DNA of 64,000 nt from Terribacillus aidingensis. GTDB lineage: Bacteria; Bacillota; Bacilli; Bacillales; Amphibacillaceae. The position numbers were made by a program, and so were the translations under genes. The first letter of the stretch is position 1. Each line of letters begins with the position of its first letter. Location of the stretch: NCBI RefSeq assembly GCF_040703035.1, contig NZ_CP159996.1, positions 1,584,001 through 1,648,000 on the forward strand, in the 5' to 3' direction. Positions 11,337-20,707 of the stretch are shown here, piece after piece. Under the pieces are notes generated by a model, which saw only the letters and a program-made list of their open reading frames with translations, was not told where the DNA came from and made no database searches.

Positions 11337-11558
11337 ATGGGGGCCATTCGTTACACTGCTTCTGCCCTTCTGTTAGCTGGATGCGGAAACCAGGATACAA
11401 CTTCACTTGAATGTCAGCAAAAAATGGATGGGTCACTAGATGGGCAATATATTTTTTCTGAAAATGAAGAAGAACGTTATAAAACAAACAGTCCTTCGAT
11501 ACCTGATACGCTCCAAGACGGCGATAAAATTACAGATACACATACACCAACATCCTAG
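11337..11558 (+). CDS. Short predicted lipoprotein, unknown
   Basis: 73 residues with an N-terminal hydrophobic stretch ending in a lipobox, SALLLAGC, then a polar acidic tail rich in Asp, Glu, Thr and Ser. No strong RBS is seen; it may be translated by coupling with the small ORF just upstream. It could be the truncated start of a longer lipoprotein. Function unknown. Confidence 0.35.
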   Translation: MGAIRYTASALLLAGCGNQDTTSLECQQKMDGSLDGQYIFSENEEERYKTNSPSIPDTLQDGDKITDTHTPTS

Positions 11559-11679
11559 AATCATATCCTCTCAGCTTAGCGTTTTTGTGCAATAAAAGGG
11601 CGATAAGCATATCATTTCCCTCGTTCCTGCATCGTATTGGATAATAGAAGGATACTATGCAGAAAAGAAGGGTCCGCCT

Positions 11680-12726
11680 ATGAAACAGATACATTCCAAT
11701 GTTTTCACTTACCGTGGATCACATTATGATTTCGGCGTCATGCAAGGAGAGCGCCTGAAAAATACACCGTTATACGCATACCAGCAAAAACAAAAAGAGC
11801 GGAACCGCCGCCGTTTTACGGTTGATCCGGCCGATGCTTTCCGCATGTTCCGCAGCTATCATCCTGGTATTTATGAAGAGCTTACCGGACTCAGTGATGC
11901 ACTCGGCCTTTCCATCGAGGAAACACTGATGGATTACAGCGGCTTCCAGCAAGAGTGGAGGATCAACTCCGGCTGTTCGATCGTCACGGGTAATGACTTT
12001 CTTGCACGTAATTATGATTACCACCCGAAAACATATGAGGGTCGCTTCCTTTTATACCAGCCATCAGACAGAGAATATTTTGCCACAATCGGTCCATCGC
12101 AGCGGATTCTCGGACGTATTGATGGCATGAATGAAAAAGGGCTGACTATAGGCTATAACTTTGTGCATCAACGTTTTCCGGAGGAAGGTTTCATTTGCAA
12201 TATGCTATCGCGTATCATTCTGGAGACGTGTACGACGACAGAAGAAGCAGCTAAAAAGCTGACGCAAATGCCGCATCGCCACTCCTTCAACTATGTGATA
12301 AATGATGCATCCGGAGTCCGTCGTGTGGTAGAAGGCAGCCCGCGCGGTACCGCAGTTAGAGAAGCGAGTTATAGTACGAACCATTTTGATGTGCTGACAA
12401 AAGAGAACCGTCATCATCTTGTGGACAGTAAACGACGATTTGATGCTATCCAGACGCATTACAAAGAAAATATTGATGCATCAGAGGGTTTTCGTCTCCT
12501 GAACGATCCCAAACATGACGTTTTCTCAGACCAGTATCGCAATTGGGGAGGTACAATCCATACCTCTGTCTACAAACCAAAGGAATTGAAGATGGGATTT
12601 GCTATCGGAAATCAGCAGCCAAACGAGGTTGATTTCGGCAACTGGCTCAAGGGTGAAGACTTGCCATTCAGTCAGTTTACAGGTGATTTGGACACGGATG
12701 TCCGCATTCCTTATATGGGAGAATGA
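11680..12726 (+). CDS. C45-family peptidase / acyl-CoA:6-APA acyltransferase-like linear amide hydrolase
   Basis: 348 residues. The family folds as an Ntn hydrolase that cuts itself to expose an N-terminal Cys. The predicted nucleophile is Cys99 in INSGCSIV, followed by the typical LARNYDYH. The C-terminal part has SYSTNHFDVLT and WGGTIHTSVYKP, also family-like. The natural substrate in bacilli is unknown; the fungal relative makes penicillin from isopenicillin N. There is no signal peptide, so it is probably cytoplasmic before maturation. Confidence 0.85.
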   Translation: MKQIHSNVFTYRGSHYDFGVMQGERLKNTPLYAYQQKQKERNRRRFTVDPADAFRMFRSYHPGIYEELTGLSDALGLSIEETLMDYSGFQQEWRINSGCSIVTGNDFLARNYDYHPKTYEGRFLLYQPSDREYFATIGPSQRILGRIDGMNEKGLTIGYNFVHQRFPEEGFICNMLSRIILETCTTTEEAAKKLTQMPHRHSFNYVINDASGVRRVVEGSPRGTAVREASYSTNHFDVLTKENRHHLVDSKRRFDAIQTHYKENIDASEGFRLLNDPKHDVFSDQYRNWGGTIHTSVYKPKELKMGFAIGNQQPNEVDFGNWLKGEDLPFSQFTGDLDTDVRIPYMGE

Positions 12727-12732
12727 GAAGAA

Positions 12733-12770
12733 AACCGCATTTACAATGGTAAGTGCGGTTTACCTGTTTT
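12733..12770 (+). terminator. Probable terminator between amidohydrolase and dynA
   Basis: AACCGCATTTAC-AATG-GTAAGTGCGGTT, a 12-bp stem with one G-U pair, followed by an interrupted T-run (TACCTGTTTT). Confidence 0.6.
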
Positions 12771-12815
12771 ATAATAAAAAATATGAATGCGCATACATAC
12801 GAGGAGGGATCATCT

Positions 12816-15800
12816 ATGCGGCGAACAGCGGAAACAACTGAATTGTTCAGTTTGTCAGCACTATATCAATATTTCGAAGCAAAAAATGAACCACAATATA
12901 GCAAGAAAATGCTTGATTTGGTGGAGAAGGCCGAGAAAGGAACTGCCTTCATCTGTTTCACGGGGCATTTTTCGGCAGGAAAAAGCTCCCTTATTAATGC
13001 ACTGCTTGGTGACAAAGTGCTTCCAGCGAGTCCGATACCAACGAGCGCCAATATTGTGACCATTCAGCAAGGAGAGCCGAAAGTCTTCGCTTATGGAGCG
13101 GATGATACGAAATATGAACTTCCTTCTCCGTACCGCAAAGAAACATTGGATACATATTGCAGAAATAAAGATATTCGCAGAATCGACATACAAGATGACC
13201 AAACAGTCCTCCCAGAAAGGGTAGCTTTGATGGATACACCCGGAATCGACGCGAGTGACGATGCAGACCGATTAATGACGGAGTCGGCACTGCATCTCGT
13301 AGACAGTATGTTTTATGTAACAGATTATAATCATGTGCAGTCAGAAGTGAACTTGCTGTTTTTACAGCAGCTATCCGAACAAAAACAGCCATTTTATTTG
13401 ATCATCAATCAAATTGACAAGCATCGGGAAGAAGAACTGGCTTGGGCCGATTTCCAAACTGGGGTCACAAACGTATTTGAACAGTGGCACATTACACCTG
13501 AAGCAGTTTATTACACGACATTGAAAGAACTGGATCATGAACATAATCAGCTGAATACGGTGAAAGAAAAGATGGGAGAGCTGCTTGCAGATAGGGAGCT
13601 GCTGCATAATGCAGGACTAGAGCGAGGAAAGCAGCGTTTGATTGCTAATTATCTGCAGGAGATGAAACAGGGATTAGCAGAAAAGGAAGCAGCATTAATG
13701 GAAAGGCGTCACCAATTGGATAAAGATGCTGTGAATGCGGCAAGTAATTGGCGCGAGAAACAGAAAACAGCAGAAGAAGACGGGCGCGAGACTATCCACC
13801 AGACATTAAAGAACGCGAATTTGATGCCTTTTGAAGTACGCGAAGTGGCCGAAGTCTATTTGGAATCGACATTTCCGGACTTTAAAGTAGGTCTGTTTGG
13901 CAGTAAGCGGAAGACAGCAGAAGAACGGGAGCAGCGCCGGGCTAAGACAGAGGAGCTTATTCAGCAGCAAATCGAGAAACAGTTGACATGGCGGATTCGC
14001 GATAAGCTTAGCGACTGGGCTAGGAAGCATGATCTGTATACAGAGTCCGTACAAGTGCTGCTGCAGGATTTTGCGGTAGAGCTGCCAGCAGATTTGCTTG
14101 AGCAGCATGTTCAAACGGGAGCGAGTAAGAATGGTACCTATACATTGGTCTATACAGCTGCTGTCGAGGATCATATCAAGCTAACTTATAAAAAAGCTGC
14201 TCTGCAAGTGATGGAAGCAGCCATCCAGACGACTCAAAATGCCTACAAGCAGGCAGAAAAAATGGAAGAACAAGAAAATAGAAAAGCTGCTGAAAATGAA
14301 CAAATAAATTATGAAATCAGTCAGCTGCAGCATTCCTACGAAAAACTGGCAAGTAAGATTCATCAGACTGATCGGAATATGGATTTAGAGGCTATTGAAC
14401 AGGCGAAACAGGCAATGGCGAATAGATACCAGCTTAAGGAGAGAGTGGAGCTATTGGAGGCCGCCCCCAATGGACAATCTGTGAAGCTGGAGGCTGAACC
14501 GATTGTACAGCGCGATTCATCTACAAAGCTAACAGCAAAAGAGATGGCGCATCACTTGGAAGCTGCGGCATCTGCTCTCAGCGGCGTGGAAGGATTTCAA
14601 TCAGCAATAGAAGATATCAAGAATAGAAAAGAAAAGTTAGTGCATCAAGATTACACGTTAGTGCTTTTTGGAGCTTTCAGTGCAGGTAAATCTTCATTCG
14701 CCAATGCATTGCTTGGTGAAAGTCTGCTGCCTGTGTCGCCGAATCCAACGACAGCATCAATCAATATGCTGAAGCAAGCGACAATTCAACATCCTCACCA
14801 GACTGTGCTCGTCAAATGGAAATCCCGCCAGCACATTGAGGCTGATATTGAAGTTCTGAGCGGAAAGAAGCTCGCTATGGGAGATTTCTTATCTGAAAAC
14901 CCAGCGGATCTCGTACAGGATAAGAGGCATCAAGCATTTCTCCAAGCGGTCCAAACTGGCTATAGTCAGGTACACGATAAGCTTGGTACAGAAGGAACAA
15001 TTCCCTTCAAAGAGTTCAGTGACCATGTGACGAAGGAGACGTTAAGCTGCTTCATTGAACAGATAACGGTTTATTTGGAAAATACGTTCCTTAAGCAAGG
15101 CGTTACTTTAATTGATACTCCCGGCGCTGACTCTGTTAATGCCCGCCATACGGATGTGACATTCCAATTCATGAAGCATGCCGATGCAATCCTTTTCGTG
15201 ACTTACTATAATCACGCATTCTCAAAAGCTGATGAACAAGTACTTCAGCAGCTAGGTAAAGTAAAAGGGGCTTTGGAGAAAGACAATATGTTCTTCATCG
15301 TAAATGCAAGTGATTTGGCTAAAGATGAAGAGGAAGTCAGTTATGTCACCTCCTATGTGGCAGACAATCTGGCAAACTTCCAAATCAGACAGCCACGCCT
15401 TTTCGCTTTGAGCAGCTTACTTGGCTTGCAAGAGAAACGGACTTCCCAAAAACTCAATTCAGGGCTTGGCAAGCTGGAAGAAGAATTGAATGAGTTCATC
15501 CGCAATGAGCTGACAGAAGTCATTATTCAAGGTGCCAAGCGGGAATTGAAAAGGCAATATGGACAGCTGCAAGCATATGCCAACGCCATGGACTTAGATG
15601 AAGAAGCAAAATTAGCGAAAATCCGTCAATATAAGCATGAACAGGAAGAGGTCTTAGTCAAAGCACACCATTATACACAGCCTGTTTTTCAACAAGCCAT
15701 TTCACAACGTATCGAGAAACAATTGCATTATGTAAAGGAAAGGCAGCTGCTTGAAGCAAATGATTTATTTAAACAGTGCTTTAATCCTTCTTTGATCAGA

Positions 15801-16379
15801 AGCAATGGAGCATCAGGGAAAGAGGAAGTGGCTCGGCAGATTCACGAATTTGCGGGCCAAATCAAAATGCAGCTGGAACAGGAATACCGTGCAGTCACCA
15901 TCCGTGTCGACAGAACCGTTAGAGAACAGATGGAGCGGTGGAGGAGCGGATTGGAAAAGGACGTACAAACGGTGAACGAAACGTTGGCACTGGCAGTGTC
16001 TGCAGAGGAAAAACTGCTGGAAACAGCACCGCCTGAAACGCAGTTCCGCTTCGAACAAGGAGAATTAACACGTCTGCAAAAACTGTATCGCGGTCCAAAA
16101 GCCTTTTTCCAAGGGAACGAGAAAGAGAAGCTGAAAGAGGAACTTCTTAAGCTGATGGAGCCAATGTTAGTTGAAATCTTGCAAGTATATACATCAGCTA
16201 TGGAAAGCCATTACAAGGAGATCTGGCAGTCGGAAGAAGAACGTCTTCAGCAGAAGGCAGCCAATCAGCTGGCTAGCTATTATACTGGTATGCTACGGGC
16301 TTTAACAGACACATCATCCCGTCAGAAGCTCCAGCAAGCGATACAGAATTTCGCTTCACTTCAGCCGGAAGAAGTTTGA
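12816..16379 (+). CDS. dynA: Two-headed bacterial dynamin (DynA-like)
   Basis: 1187 residues from ATG 12816, chosen because GAGGAGGG lies 7 bases upstream; an ORF start at 12753 has no such site. Bacterial DynA is a fused tandem dynamin that tethers and fuses membranes and helps cells survive membrane damage and phage attack. Two GTPase heads are visible: P-loop GHFSAGKSS at 50-58 with DTPGID, and P-loop GAFSAGKSS at about 619-627 with DTPGAD. Long Glu/Gln/Lys-rich helical stalk regions follow each head. Length and layout match B. subtilis DynA/YpbR (about 1190 residues). Confidence 0.93.
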   Translation: MRRTAETTELFSLSALYQYFEAKNEPQYSKKMLDLVEKAEKGTAFICFTGHFSAGKSSLINALLGDKVLPASPIPTSANIVTIQQGEPKVFAYGADDTKYELPSPYRKETLDTYCRNKDIRRIDIQDDQTVLPERVALMDTPGIDASDDADRLMTESALHLVDSMFYVTDYNHVQSEVNLLFLQQLSEQKQPFYLIINQIDKHREEELAWADFQTGVTNVFEQWHITPEAVYYTTLKELDHEHNQLNTVKEKMGELLADRELLHNAGLERGKQRLIANYLQEMKQGLAEKEAALMERRHQLDKDAVNAASNWREKQKTAEEDGRETIHQTLKNANLMPFEVREVAEVYLESTFPDFKVGLFGSKRKTAEEREQRRAKTEELIQQQIEKQLTWRIRDKLSDWARKHDLYTESVQVLLQDFAVELPADLLEQHVQTGASKNGTYTLVYTAAVEDHIKLTYKKAALQVMEAAIQTTQNAYKQAEKMEEQENRKAAENEQINYEISQLQHSYEKLASKIHQTDRNMDLEAIEQAKQAMANRYQLKERVELLEAAPNGQSVKLEAEPIVQRDSSTKLTAKEMAHHLEAAASALSGVEGFQSAIEDIKNRKEKLVHQDYTLVLFGAFSAGKSSFANALLGESLLPVSPNPTTASINMLKQATIQHPHQTVLVKWKSRQHIEADIEVLSGKKLAMGDFLSENPADLVQDKRHQAFLQAVQTGYSQVHDKLGTEGTIPFKEFSDHVTKETLSCFIEQITVYLENTFLKQGVTLIDTPGADSVNARHTDVTFQFMKHADAILFVTYYNHAFSKADEQVLQQLGKVKGALEKDNMFFIVNASDLAKDEEEVSYVTSYVADNLANFQIRQPRLFALSSLLGLQEKRTSQKLNSGLGKLEEELNEFIRNELTEVIIQGAKRELKRQYGQLQAYANAMDLDEEAKLAKIRQYKHEQEEVLVKAHHYTQPVFQQAISQRIEKQLHYVKERQLLEANDLFKQCFNPSLIRSNGASGKEEVARQIHEFAGQIKMQLEQEYRAVTIRVDRTVREQMERWRSGLEKDVQTVNETLALAVSAEEKLLETAPPETQFRFEQGELTRLQKLYRGPKAFFQGNEKEKLKEELLKLMEPMLVEILQVYTSAMESHYKEIWQSEEERLQQKAANQLASYYTGMLRALTDTSSRQKLQQAIQNFASLQPEEV

Positions 16380-16437
16380 TCAAGGGCAATCCGGGATACT
16401 GTATAACCAAAAGGAATAATCCAGGAGGTTAGCAGTT

Positions 16438-17940
16438 ATGGAGCAAACAAAAAAGCTATTTTCACAGAAGCCATCATCATACTGGCGTAATTCAACGGAT
16501 TTGCCGACGTATCCAGCTCTGGAAAAAGACCTGGATACGGATGTATTAGTAATTGGTGAAGGTATCGCCGGGATAACGACAGCATATGAACTGACCAAGC
16601 GTGGCAGAAGTGTTGTCCTTATCGAAGGGCGAGAGCTGATTTCAGGTACTACCGGATATACGACAAGTAAGCTCACTGCACAGCATGACATCATTTACCA
16701 CGGCTTGATCGAACGCTATGGCGAGGAAACTGCTAAACAGTATTTTCAAGCAAATCTGCAGGCAATCAATTATGTAAAAGATACAGCAGCTGAACACGGA
16801 ATTGATTGTGAATTCATGGAGCAAGAAGCTTACATCTATACACAGCTGGATGAAGGCGTGGAAACAATCGAGAAAGAGGTCGAGGCTTACCGTAAGCTTC
16901 ATATTGATGGGTATCTGACGGATTCAATGCCTCTGGATATCCCAATAAAAGCAGCCGCTGTCATGCGCCAGCAAGCCCAATTCCATCCAGTGAAATACTT
17001 AGTAGGCTTACTAAAGGAAATTGAGCTGCGGGGAGGCAGCATTTACGAACAGACATTAGCTGTCTCATTTGATACAGAGTCACGGCCTGTCGTCCATACG
17101 GAGAATGGTCACACTATTACAGCGAATCATGTTGTCAGTGCAACACATTTTCCAGTGCAAGTAGAGAATCAGTATTTCTCTTCTAATATGAACCCTAAGA
17201 ATTCTTACGGAATCGCCATCAAGTCCAAGAAACCGTACCCTGACGGCATGTACATCAGCCTAGAATCGCCAAAACGTTCAATCCGCAGCTTGAAAAAAGG
17301 CGATGATCATTATGTGCTTGTCGGAGGAGAGTCCCACGTGACGGGTGATGGTTCTTCTGTGCTGGATCGATACGAAAGAATCTATCAATTTGCTGAAGAA
17401 CAATTTGGAGTAGAAGAACTCTATCAGCATTGGTCCAGCCATGATCTGCTTACAACAGATCAGTTGCCATTCGTCGGTAAGGTAAGTGACGATGCGCCTG
17501 AGATATACACCGCAACAGGCTTCGGCAAATGGGGCTTATCCAACGGTGTAGCTGCAGCTACATTGCTGGCCGATCTGATTGAAGGTAAAGAGAATGAATA
17601 TGCTGATCTATATAAAGTTGGTCGAGAGATGGAAGAAGCGGAAGCTGTCAGTATCGGTGAGGATGATGTAAATCGCATCAGCAATGAAACGGTTGTCAAA
17701 CCAGATGATTTGCCTAATGGAAAAGGTGCCATCCTCGAGAAAGATGGTCAGACAATGGCTTATTATCGGGATGAACAAGGAGAGCTGCACGAAATGAGTG
17801 CATCCTGTACGCATAACGGCTGTCCTGTTTCCTGGAATAATGCGGATCATACATGGGATTGCTCCTGTCATGGATCACGATTTACAGCTGTTGGAGAAGT
17901 CGTTGAGGGGCCGGCGCTGAGGGCATTGGATAGAGAATAA
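16438..17940 (+). CDS. FAD-dependent oxidoreductase with C-terminal Rieske [2Fe-2S] domain (YhfW-like)
   Basis: 500 residues, RBS AGGAGG. An N-terminal DAO-type FAD domain starts with VLVIGEGIAGITTAYEL and an acidic strand end (VVLIEG). A C-terminal Rieske domain (about 415-500) carries Cys457-x-His459 and Cys475-x2-His478 (CTHNGC, CSCHGS) as cluster ligands. This fusion is the layout of B. subtilis YhfW. The likely role is electron transfer in oxidation of an amine or amino-acid-like substrate, but the substrate is unknown. A terminator follows immediately. Confidence 0.9.
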   Translation: MEQTKKLFSQKPSSYWRNSTDLPTYPALEKDLDTDVLVIGEGIAGITTAYELTKRGRSVVLIEGRELISGTTGYTTSKLTAQHDIIYHGLIERYGEETAKQYFQANLQAINYVKDTAAEHGIDCEFMEQEAYIYTQLDEGVETIEKEVEAYRKLHIDGYLTDSMPLDIPIKAAAVMRQQAQFHPVKYLVGLLKEIELRGGSIYEQTLAVSFDTESRPVVHTENGHTITANHVVSATHFPVQVENQYFSSNMNPKNSYGIAIKSKKPYPDGMYISLESPKRSIRSLKKGDDHYVLVGGESHVTGDGSSVLDRYERIYQFAEEQFGVEELYQHWSSHDLLTTDQLPFVGKVSDDAPEIYTATGFGKWGLSNGVAAATLLADLIEGKENEYADLYKVGREMEEAEAVSIGEDDVNRISNETVVKPDDLPNGKGAILEKDGQTMAYYRDEQGELHEMSASCTHNGCPVSWNNADHTWDCSCHGSRFTAVGEVVEGPALRALDRE

Positions 17941-17949
17941 CTGGAGATA

Positions 17950-17976
17950 AGCTGCTGGGGTTCCCGGCGGCTTTTT
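17950..17976 (+). terminator. Intrinsic terminator after the Rieske oxidoreductase
   Basis: AGCTGCTGGG-GTT-CCCGGCGGCT with two G-U pairs, followed by TTTTC. Confidence 0.8.
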
Positions 17977-18165
17977 CAATAGATAAGACATTTTCGTAGC
18001 AACGGCAAGTAATCGCATCTCTATTAGAGGAAACATAAGGTGTCACGCAGAAGATATTATTGTGCTTTAACTGGATTTCATGCTAATTCCCAGTATTAGC
18101 GGAACCATACATTTCTAATAGGGCTACTACCAAAATGAGAGATTATGAAAGTGAGGTAATTATTA

Positions 18166-18561
18166 ATGGAAAAGGTTACACCGTTCTTAATGTTCCAAGA
18201 TGGCAAAGCAGAAGAAGCAATGAATTACTACATATCACTCATTGAGGATTCAGAAATTAAAAGTATTACTAGATATGGAGCGAATGAAGCTGGAGATGAA
18301 GGGACAGTGATGCTGGCTTCTTTCTCCTTAAAAGGGCAGGAATTTATGTGCATTGACAGCAATGTGAAACATCAATTTTCCTTTACACCTTCTTTCTCCA
18401 TCTATGTTACTTGTGATACAGAAAAGGAACTGGATGATCTTTATCAGAAACTGAATGAGGATGGACTTGAACGTATGCCGCTAGATAACTATGGATTCAG
18501 TAGGAAATTCGGCTGGACGGATGATAAGTTCGGAGTATCATGGCAGTTAAATCTCCCATAA
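18166..18561 (+). CDS. VOC-superfamily protein (PhnB/YxjH-type glyoxalase fold)
   Basis: 131 residues, RBS GTGAGG. It begins with EKVTPFLMFQDGKAEEAMNYY, the typical start of the 3-demethylubiquinone-methyltransferase-like VOC family, and ends with GFSRKFGWTDDKFGVSWQL. These are metal-dependent or ligand-binding beta-alpha-beta-beta-beta proteins of mostly unknown function. It stands alone, with about 225 bases upstream holding no other gene. Confidence 0.88.
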   Translation: MEKVTPFLMFQDGKAEEAMNYYISLIEDSEIKSITRYGANEAGDEGTVMLASFSLKGQEFMCIDSNVKHQFSFTPSFSIYVTCDTEKELDDLYQKLNEDGLERMPLDNYGFSRKFGWTDDKFGVSWQLNLP

Positions 18562-18766
18562 CGCATACTAATGGTTGGAGAGATTCACTTGCTGTTGTGT
18601 GAAGTGAAAGGAAATGAGATTGTCGACTATTTGAGGCGGGGTGGAGTTTAGGAAGAGCTCTCTTATCTGTGAGGGCGATGTAATGAACGGATCAGCGTAA
18701 CGCTCCGGAGAAGTTTGGTTGGCCCGTCGGTACGTTCACTATATAGTTCAAAAAGGGGAAAAGATG

Positions 18767-18796
18767 AGCTGCTTGGTATTCCAGGCAGCTTTTTTA
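18767..18796 (+). terminator. Intrinsic terminator, about 200 bases after the VOC gene
   Basis: AGCTGCTTGG-TATT-CCAGGCAGCT followed by TTTTTAT. The interval 18562-18877 holds only this; I see no convincing gene in it, and the distance from the VOC stop suggests lost coding sequence or a long 3' leader. Confidence 0.8.
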
Positions 18797-18877
18797 TAGG
18801 GGCGCAATCGAGATTTAACCCAAATATGCAAATAAGAGAGTGAGTTCGATTAACTACATTCAAGGCAAAAAGTTCTT

Positions 18878-19402
18878 TCAGAGGTTACTCTTTTGAAATG
18901 TGTCCATTTCCTTTATAATTTCGTCTGGTTTATAAGTGCTAATCACTACTGTTTGATATTTTAAAGTCAACTCTATCCCTTGCTTCCCGCTCATTATATA
19001 GCCCATTTCTCCTTTGAAATTCACACGAAACCCCCAGCCGCCAAAACGCTTGAATGGACTGTAGTTGATTGATTTATAACTTTCTATGTCCTTATATAAA
19101 AAATTTTTATAATGAAAATGGAAAGGCGTAAAGCGAATATAAAGGCCGTCCTCATGCACTTCAAGGATCAGCTTAGTCCATTTAAGCATGACAATAGGAA
19201 AAGCGATTCCAAAAATCATCCAAATTATAATTAATACAGCATTTGAAGAAGGCTTATTACCGAAAGGAAGTCCTAGAATAACTTGCCGAATGAATCCGTA
19301 CCACGTAAAGGCAGCAATTGATAGTACTATAAACCAAAGCAAAGGCTGTCTAGGTTGCTGGACTTCTTTGAAGATTGCATTCTTAGCTTCTATCCTAATC
19401 AC
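18878..19402 (-). CDS. Membrane protein with two N-terminal helices (DUF6141-like)
   Basis: 174 residues. Two hydrophobic helices (about 21-43 and 55-74) are followed by a soluble C-terminal region ending in a PH-like pattern: GGWGFRVNFKGEMGYIMSGKQGIEL, then a beta-strand and a helix DEIIKEMDTF. This looks like DUF6141 proteins of bacilli, whose function is unknown. The GTG start is uncertain because the GGGA motif lies almost on it. Confidence 0.7.
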   Translation of the reverse strand: MIRIEAKNAIFKEVQQPRQPLLWFIVLSIAAFTWYGFIRQVILGLPFGNKPSSNAVLIIIWMIFGIAFPIVMLKWTKLILEVHEDGLYIRFTPFHFHYKNFLYKDIESYKSINYSPFKRFGGWGFRVNFKGEMGYIMSGKQGIELTLKYQTVVISTYKPDEIIKEMDTFQKSNL

Positions 19403-19477
19403 TCCCTATGAATATCTAGAGTCTTGAATAAATAATAGCGGACTCTTTAAATAGCAGCCCACCATTGGTAAAGATAG

Positions 19478-20230
19478 TTATTTGTTAATTAAGTCAATGA
19501 ACTTTTTGACTGCTTCATCGTTTCCGGGATTAACGTAAACATGCTCTGTATTATTAATTATGTCCTCTAAATCCTCTCTCATAGTGTCTTCATCCAATCC
19601 TTCTGGTGGAGTGGGTGAGCCACCAAACCAACGTCCTGGCAATGGAACGTTGTACACATAAATCGTGCCATCTCCATTGGAACTATATGTTACAGATCCA
19701 TCAACTATGCGAGAACCACTAAGCTGAACAACATCTTCAGGATAGCTGACAACGGGAAAATAATCTGGTTCGAGTGGAGTACCAGCTGGAATATGCCGTA
19801 CATACAACCCGTCAATTTGCTGGTTAGGGCCGAGCTGCAGCCACACTCGCGCGTATTCGATTTCTTCTGCAGAATATCCAGTCAAAGGATCATCTACTTT
19901 GTTTTCATATGTATCGGTTGAATCTTCACTAGTTGTTGTTTCTTCAGAAGACTGATTAGGTTCTTCTGTTTCAGAGGAATCGGCAGGGGTTTCCTCTGAG
20001 TGGTTTGATGCAGCTATTTCTGACTCTGTTGCTGACCCCGAATTATCTTCCGTTTTGTCTGGAAGATTCTTTTCTTCAGACTCTTCATCTTGCTGATTAG
20101 AAGTAGATGCAGTTGGCGTTTCTAAAGACGCTTCTTTTGAATCGACATTGGTGCTTGTACAGCCAGCAAGCACTAGCACAAGTAATATAAGTGCAGGATA
20201 CGAATACCAGCACTTACCAAGCTTCTTCAT
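19478..20230 (-). CDS. Predicted lipoprotein with Ser/Thr/Glu-rich linker
   Basis: 250 residues. The signal peptide ends with the lipobox VLAGC (Cys at about 24). Residues 30-105 are low complexity and rich in Ser, Thr, Glu and Asp, a likely cell-wall spacer. The folded C-terminal domain (about 115-250) contains EEIEYARVWLQLG, YFPVVSYPEDVVQLSGSR and a conserved-looking SPTPPEGL; it resembles lipoproteins found across bacilli with no known role. RBS AAGGAATG. It lies next to the DUF6141-like gene in the same direction. Confidence 0.8.
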   Translation of the reverse strand: MKKLGKCWYSYPALILLVLVLAGCTSTNVDSKEASLETPTASTSNQQDEESEEKNLPDKTEDNSGSATESEIAASNHSEETPADSSETEEPNQSSEETTTSEDSTDTYENKVDDPLTGYSAEEIEYARVWLQLGPNQQIDGLYVRHIPAGTPLEPDYFPVVSYPEDVVQLSGSRIVDGSVTYSSNGDGTIYVYNVPLPGRWFGGSPTPPEGLDEDTMREDLEDIINNTEHVYVNPGNDEAVKKFIDLINK

Positions 20231-20364
20231 ATTATCATTCCTTTCTTAGTCATCTATATTGTAACGTAGTTATTGTTCCAAATAAAGGAAATTAGGTAAG
20301 GTTTATAGTGGTTTAATATGCTTACTGAACCTTGTAGAGGTGAATCTTTTGCTTGGAAAAGGTC

Positions 20365-20396
20365 AAACCTAAAACACAGTGTTTTAGGTTTTTCTT
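20365..20396. terminator. Strong hairpin terminator without an adjacent upstream gene
   Basis: AAACCTAAAACAC / GTGTTTTAGGTTT, a 13-bp perfect inverted repeat followed by TTCTTTTT. It lies between two divergent genes, so no annotated plus-strand transcript ends here. The rest of 20231-20700 is AT-rich and shows no gene. Confidence 0.75.
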
Positions 20397-20707
20397 TTTG
20401 CTGTTTTTTCAGATTTAAGTGAATAATTTTAATGAATTAGTTAAGCGTATTTTAGGAAAAATGTAAATAATAGAACTAATTCTAAAAGAGTTATCATGCA
20501 TTGGTATATATGTAATAATAGATGCTAATATTTAGCGTTAAGTTAGCTTATAAAACAGATTAAATGATAATCGTGTATTTATAATAAAGATTTTAACAAA
20601 TTGTGATGGGCGCATTTTTTCACTGCTTTCATTATAAGGAGATTAAAATTGATCAAAGCTAAAATTTCACTGAAGCATTGTGGTCAGTAGAGTTGGAGGT
20701 AATGGAA

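Noticed and set aside
18562..18877. Possible decayed gene after the VOC gene
   Set aside because: Both strands give only short, unrelated frames; nothing beyond the terminator can be supported.
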